Assembly (NCBI RefSeq): GCF_000332815.1
Contig: NZ_AOFD01000005.1
Coordinates: forward strand, 1 to 64,000
Direction: 5' to 3'
DNA from: Arthrobacter nitrophenolicus
Lineage (GTDB): Bacteria > Actinomycetota > Actinomycetes > Actinomycetales > Micrococcaceae
Length of the DNA: 64,000 bases
The notes beneath the pieces are model-generated. The model ran no database searches. It was given only the letters and a program-made list of their open reading frames with translations, and was not told the DNA's origin. Below, in pieces: positions 60,761 through 64,000 of the stretch. Position numbers and translations under genes: made by a program. Position 1 is the first letter of the stretch. Every line of letters begins with the position of its first letter.

Positions 60761-62121
60761 ATGACCCTGCATGCCCCCGAAACGCCCGCCGCAGCAACCG
60801 CCCAGCCGGCGGATGCCGTCCTTGACCGCGAGGAAACCATCTCCCGCGATGAACTTGAGGCCCTCCAGCTCAGCCGCCTGCAGCATACCGTCGCCTACGC
60901 CTACGAGCGGGTACCGCTCTACAAGCGCAAGTTCGACGACGCCGGAATCCACCCGTCAGACCTCCGTGAACTCGCCGACCTGGGCAACTTCCCCTTCACC
61001 ACCAAGGAGGACCTGCGCCAGGAGTACCCGTTCGGGATGTTCGCCGTGCCGCAGCACGAGGTGGCCCGCGTGCACGCCAGCTCCGGTACCACCGGCCGGC
61101 CCACCGTGGTGGGCTACACCAAGCAGGACCTGGCCGACTGGGCCAAGCTGGTGGCCCGCTGCTTCCGCGCCTCCGGCATCCGCCCCGGCATGAAGGTCCA
61201 CAACGCCTACGGCTACGGCCTGTTCACCGGCGGCCTGGGCGCGCACGCCGGCGCCGAGGCGCTGGGCTGCACCGTCATCCCCATGTCCGGCGGCCAGACC
61301 GAACGGCAGATCCAGCTCATCCAGGACTTCAAGCCGGACGCCATCCTCTGCACCCCCACCTACCTGCTGACCATCGCCGACGCATGGCGCACATGGGCAT
61401 CGACCCCACCTCCACGTCCCTGAAGTACGCCGTGCTCGGCGCCGAGCCGTGGACCCAGGAGATGCGGCACGAACTCGAAGTCACCATGGACATCAAGGCC
61501 TGCGACATCTACGGCCTGTCCGAAGTGATGGGCCCGGGCGTGGCCGGCGAGGCCGTGGAGACCCAGGACGGAAGCCACATCTGGGAGGACCACTTCCGCC
61601 CGGAGATCATCGACCCCTTTAATCCCGTCCCCGGCAAGGAGAACGTGCTGGGCGACGGCGAGCACGGCGAACTGGTCTTCACCTCGCTCACCAAGGAGGC
61701 GCTGCCCATCATCCGGTACCGCACGAAGGACCTCACCCGCCTCCTGCCCGGCACCGCCCGCCCCGCGCACCGCCGGATGGGACGCATCACCGGCCGCAGC
61801 GACGACATGATCATCCTCCGCGGCGTGAACCTCTTCCCGTCCCAGATCGAAGAGATCGCGCTGCGCATCCCCGAGCTCAGCCCGCACTTCCAGCTCGAGC
61901 TCACCCGGCCCGAGGGGCAGCGGATGGACCAGCTGACCGTGAAGATCGAGCGGCGGGACAACGTCACCACCGAGCAGAGTACGACGGCGGCACGCACCTT
62001 GAAGGAGCAGATCAAGATCCACGTGGGTTCTTCCTGCACGGTGGCCGTAGTGGAGCCGGGCTCGCTGGAGCGGTCCAACGGCAAGCTCCGCCGCATCTAC
62101 GACCTGCGCCCGAAGGGATAG
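60761..62121 (+). CDS. paaK: Phenylacetate-CoA ligase (frameshifted)
   Basis: AMP-forming ligase activating phenylacetate to phenylacetyl-CoA. Motifs: SSGTTGRPTVVGYT (ATP loop), YGYGLFTGGLGAHAGAEALG, PMSGGQTERQI, YGLSEVMGPG and the C-terminal hinge GRSDDMIILRGVNLFPSQIE. A frame change near 61383, where one G is missing before ATGGCGCACATG, splits the gene; restored length is about 453 residues. Directly behind paaI and co-regulated. Normal PaaK size. Confidence 0.9.
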
Positions 62122-62196
62122 CAACACTGGCGGTGCCGGGCCGGCCGGCCCGTGGCCTGCCCGGACCAACCGACCGTTCGTGAGAAACTAGCACCT

Positions 62197-62829
62197 ATGC
62201 CCAGCCAGACAACCAGCACCGCCGACACCTCCAGCCCCGCCGGCACCAAACGCGGCCGGCCCGGCTACGACCAGCAGTCAGTGCTGCGCATCGCCGTGGA
62301 TGTCTTCAACCGGCACGGCTACGACGCGACCTCCATGGGCATCCTGGCCGAGAACCTGGGCATCTCGAAGTCGGCTATCTACCACCACGTGCCGTCCAAG
62401 GGCGACCTCCTCAAGCTCGCCCTGGACCACGCCCTGGGCGGACTGGAGTCGATCCTCGAGGAGCCGGAAGCGACATCCGGCGCGGCCGACGCGCGGCTGG
62501 AATTCGTCCTGCGCCAGACCGTGGCCGTACTGGTGGACCGGCTGCCGTTCGTGACGCTGCTGCTGCGCCTGCGCGGCAACACCGAGATTGAGCGGGACGC
62601 GCTGGAACGGCGGCGCACCTTCGACCACAAGGTGGCGGCCCTTATTTCAGCGGCCCGGGACGAAGGCTCGCTCCGCACCGACATCGACCCCCGGACCGTC
62701 ACCCGCCTCCTGTTCGGCATGATTAACTCCATCGTGGAGTGGTACAAGCCCGGCGGTTCGCTGTCGCCGGAGCGCCTGGCCGACGACGTCATCACCATGG
62801 CGTTCGACGGGCTGCACGGCCACTCCTAG
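62197..62829 (+). CDS. TetR-family regulator (PaaR-like)
   Basis: Repressor of 210 residues. N-terminal HTH: RIAVDVFNRHGYDATSMGILAENLGISKSAIYHHVPSKGDLLKLAL; the C-terminal half is the TetR ligand core with a DIDPRTVTRLLFGMINSIVEWY segment. Immediately downstream of paaIK and with a matching operator before paaI, it is the probable phenylacetyl-CoA-responsive PaaR. Start 62197 is chosen because the HTH begins about 28 residues later; an ACCGACCGTTCG half-site precedes it. Confidence 0.82.
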   Translation: MPSQTTSTADTSSPAGTKRGRPGYDQQSVLRIAVDVFNRHGYDATSMGILAENLGISKSAIYHHVPSKGDLLKLALDHALGGLESILEEPEATSGAADARLEFVLRQTVAVLVDRLPFVTLLLRLRGNTEIERDALERRRTFDHKVAALISAARDEGSLRTDIDPRTVTRLLFGMINSIVEWYKPGGSLSPERLADDVITMAFDGLHGHS

Positions 62830-62941
62830 CCGGCCTCGCACTCCTCCCGCAGTGAGGACGGGGAAATACTAAGCGTGCTTGGTATTTCCGTTGCTCCCCG
62901 GCTACGGTGGTAGAAAGCCGCCGTCCGCAGGGAGGTAGTCA

Positions 62942-64000
62942 ATGAGCCCGGCCATCCATCCGGAGCCCCGCCACCGGGGCCCGGGCACTCCAGGGCGTCC
63001 CGGCCCGCTCAGGACCGCCGCCGCCGCACTCGCCCTGAGTGCCGCCGTCGTGCTTTCCGCCTGCACAGGAGGCTCGCCTCCTCCCCCGGCGCCAACCGCC
63101 GACTCCGTGAACACTCCGGCGGCCAGCCCGGCCGGTTCCGCGCCCGCTCCCGCCGGGGCGGACGCGGCGGGCGGCATCCCGCAGCTCGTCGAGAATTTGG
63201 CGCCGTCGGTGGTGACTATCTTCACCGAGGGCGGACTGGGCAGCGGCGTGGTGTACTCCGAGGACGGCCTGGTCCTGACCAACGAGCACGTGATCCGCGG
63301 CAATACGAGGGTTGAGGTGGCCTTCGCGGACGGCCAGCGGGTGGAGGGCACCGTCCGGGCCACGGACCCCGTCACAGACTTGGCGCTGGTCCAGGCGGAC
63401 CGCACGGGCCTGCCCAAGCCGGTGTACCAGACCACGCTGCCCAAGGTGGGCGAGGGCGCCGTAGTGCTCGGCTCTCCGCTCGGCTTCGAGAACACCGCCA
63501 CCGCCGGCATCATCTCCGGGCTCCACCGCTCGATTCCCGGGTCCGCGTCCAACAGCCTGTCCCTGGTGGACCTGATCCAGACGGATGCCCCCATCAGCCC
63601 CGGCAACTCCGGTGGCGCCGTGATCAACATGCGCGGCGAAATCATCGGCATCAGCGAGGCCTACATCCCGCCGTCCGCAGGCGCCGTGGCCCTCGGTTTC
63701 GCCATCCCTGCCGCCACCGCCGTGGAAGTGGCCGAGGAACTCCTGGCTGACGGCACCGCCGAACACGCCTACGTGGGCCTCACCCCCGGCGAGCTGACGG
63801 CACAGATCGCCGAGCAGCTGGGCATCGAGCAGGTCTCCGGCGTGCTGGTGCTGGCCGTGTCCGAGGACGGCCCGGCCGGACGCGCCGGGATCCGACCCGG
63901 GGATGTCCTGGAGTCGATGGAGGGCGTGGAACTGACCGCGCCGGAGAAGCTCCTGTCCGAACTGCGCGGCCGCAATCCGGGCGACACCGTGAATTTCTCC
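62942..64000 (+). CDS. HtrA/DegP-like lipoprotein serine protease (partial)
   Basis: Envelope serine protease with a PDZ domain; cut by the right end of the window after 353 codons. A lipobox LSAC (Cys41) follows a signal segment with positively charged N-terminus, so it is anchored outside. The trypsin-like domain has NEHVI (His116), VTDLAL (Asp146) and GNSGGAV (Ser223). The PDZ domain begins near residue 275 (AYVGLTPGELTAQIAEQLG, PAGRAGIRPGDVL). GGGAGGTAG precedes the ATG. Probably a quality-control protease or regulator of cell-wall stress. Confidence 0.88.
   Translation, partial: MSPAIHPEPRHRGPGTPGRPGPLRTAAAALALSAAVVLSACTGGSPPPPAPTADSVNTPAASPAGSAPAPAGADAAGGIPQLVENLAPSVVTIFTEGGLGSGVVYSEDGLVLTNEHVIRGNTRVEVAFADGQRVEGTVRATDPVTDLALVQADRTGLPKPVYQTTLPKVGEGAVVLGSPLGFENTATAGIISGLHRSIPGSASNSLSLVDLIQTDAPISPGNSGGAVINMRGEIIGISEAYIPPSAGAVALGFAIPAATAVEVAEELLADGTAEHAYVGLTPGELTAQIAEQLGIEQVSGVLVLAVSEDGPAGRAGIRPGDVLESMEGVELTAPEKLLSELRGRNPGDTVNFS

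Overview
The window reads as one stretch of a high-GC, Gram-positive actinobacterial chromosome, most likely Arthrobacter, Pseudarthrobacter or a close Micrococcaceae relative. The evidence is the GC-rich codon use, GTG/TTG starts, frequent ATGA/GTGA gene overlaps, an ArsC resembling mycothiol-dependent arsenate reductases, DUF6153-, DUF305- and SPW-type proteins, and Tat and lipoprotein signals typical of that group. No rRNA, tRNA, transposase, phage gene or CRISPR array was recognised. The genus is an inference, not a measurement.

Layout. 1-7434: exporters and ion transport (polyketide-type ABC exporter, Ktr/Trk potassium uptake, a UPF0014 permease, and a PadR-controlled drug ABC exporter). 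7555-18562: envelope and stress genes (SHOCT protein, multicopper oxidase, flavin monooxygenase, an erythromycin-esterase-like protein coupled to a phosphoribosyltransferase-hydrolase fusion, Trypco1-like, SPW and VIT proteins, a small signal peptidase, a YbdK-type ligase, an M20 peptidase). 18863-27250: metal/oxyanion island (DUF1540, chrA-arsR, an arsenic operon with aquaporin, ArsR-ArsC fusion, two more ArsC proteins, a thioredoxin-reductase-like protein, an ArsO-like flavoprotein and a 20-residue Cys-rich peptide). 27267-29411: NhaA and a PAS-ANTAR regulator. 29563-33456: copper island (CsoR-type promoter, CopZ-like chaperone, CPH-type Cu ATPase, DUF6153-like and DUF305 proteins). 33554-50886: mixed housekeeping and accessory genes (two flavin monooxygenases, LMW phosphatase, LCP protein, PhoD, PadR/HAAS pair, NAD(P)H-hydrate dehydratase, Hsp20, S9 peptidase, SQR, AckA). 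51381-57899: sugar-acid catabolic module (enolase-family dehydratase, XylX-like dehydratase, 2,5-dioxovalerate dehydrogenase, GntR regulator, MFS transporter), predicted to turn an L-fuconate/D-arabinonate-type acid into 2-oxoglutarate. 58019-64000: Pta, PaaI, PaaK, a TetR regulator and an HtrA-like lipoprotein protease cut by the window end.

Two features run through the whole window. About a dozen otherwise well-conserved genes carry single-base frameshifts, mostly one base lost in a short G/C run. This looks more like sequence error than gene decay, so such genes are annotated across the shift. In addition, gene 3' ends carry several families of short interspersed repeats. The most striking has a 12-bp core (GTGAGAGAGCGT) repeated at exactly 32-bp intervals at two loci. 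A diverged triple copy with the same 32-bp period sits in frame inside the M20 peptidase gene.
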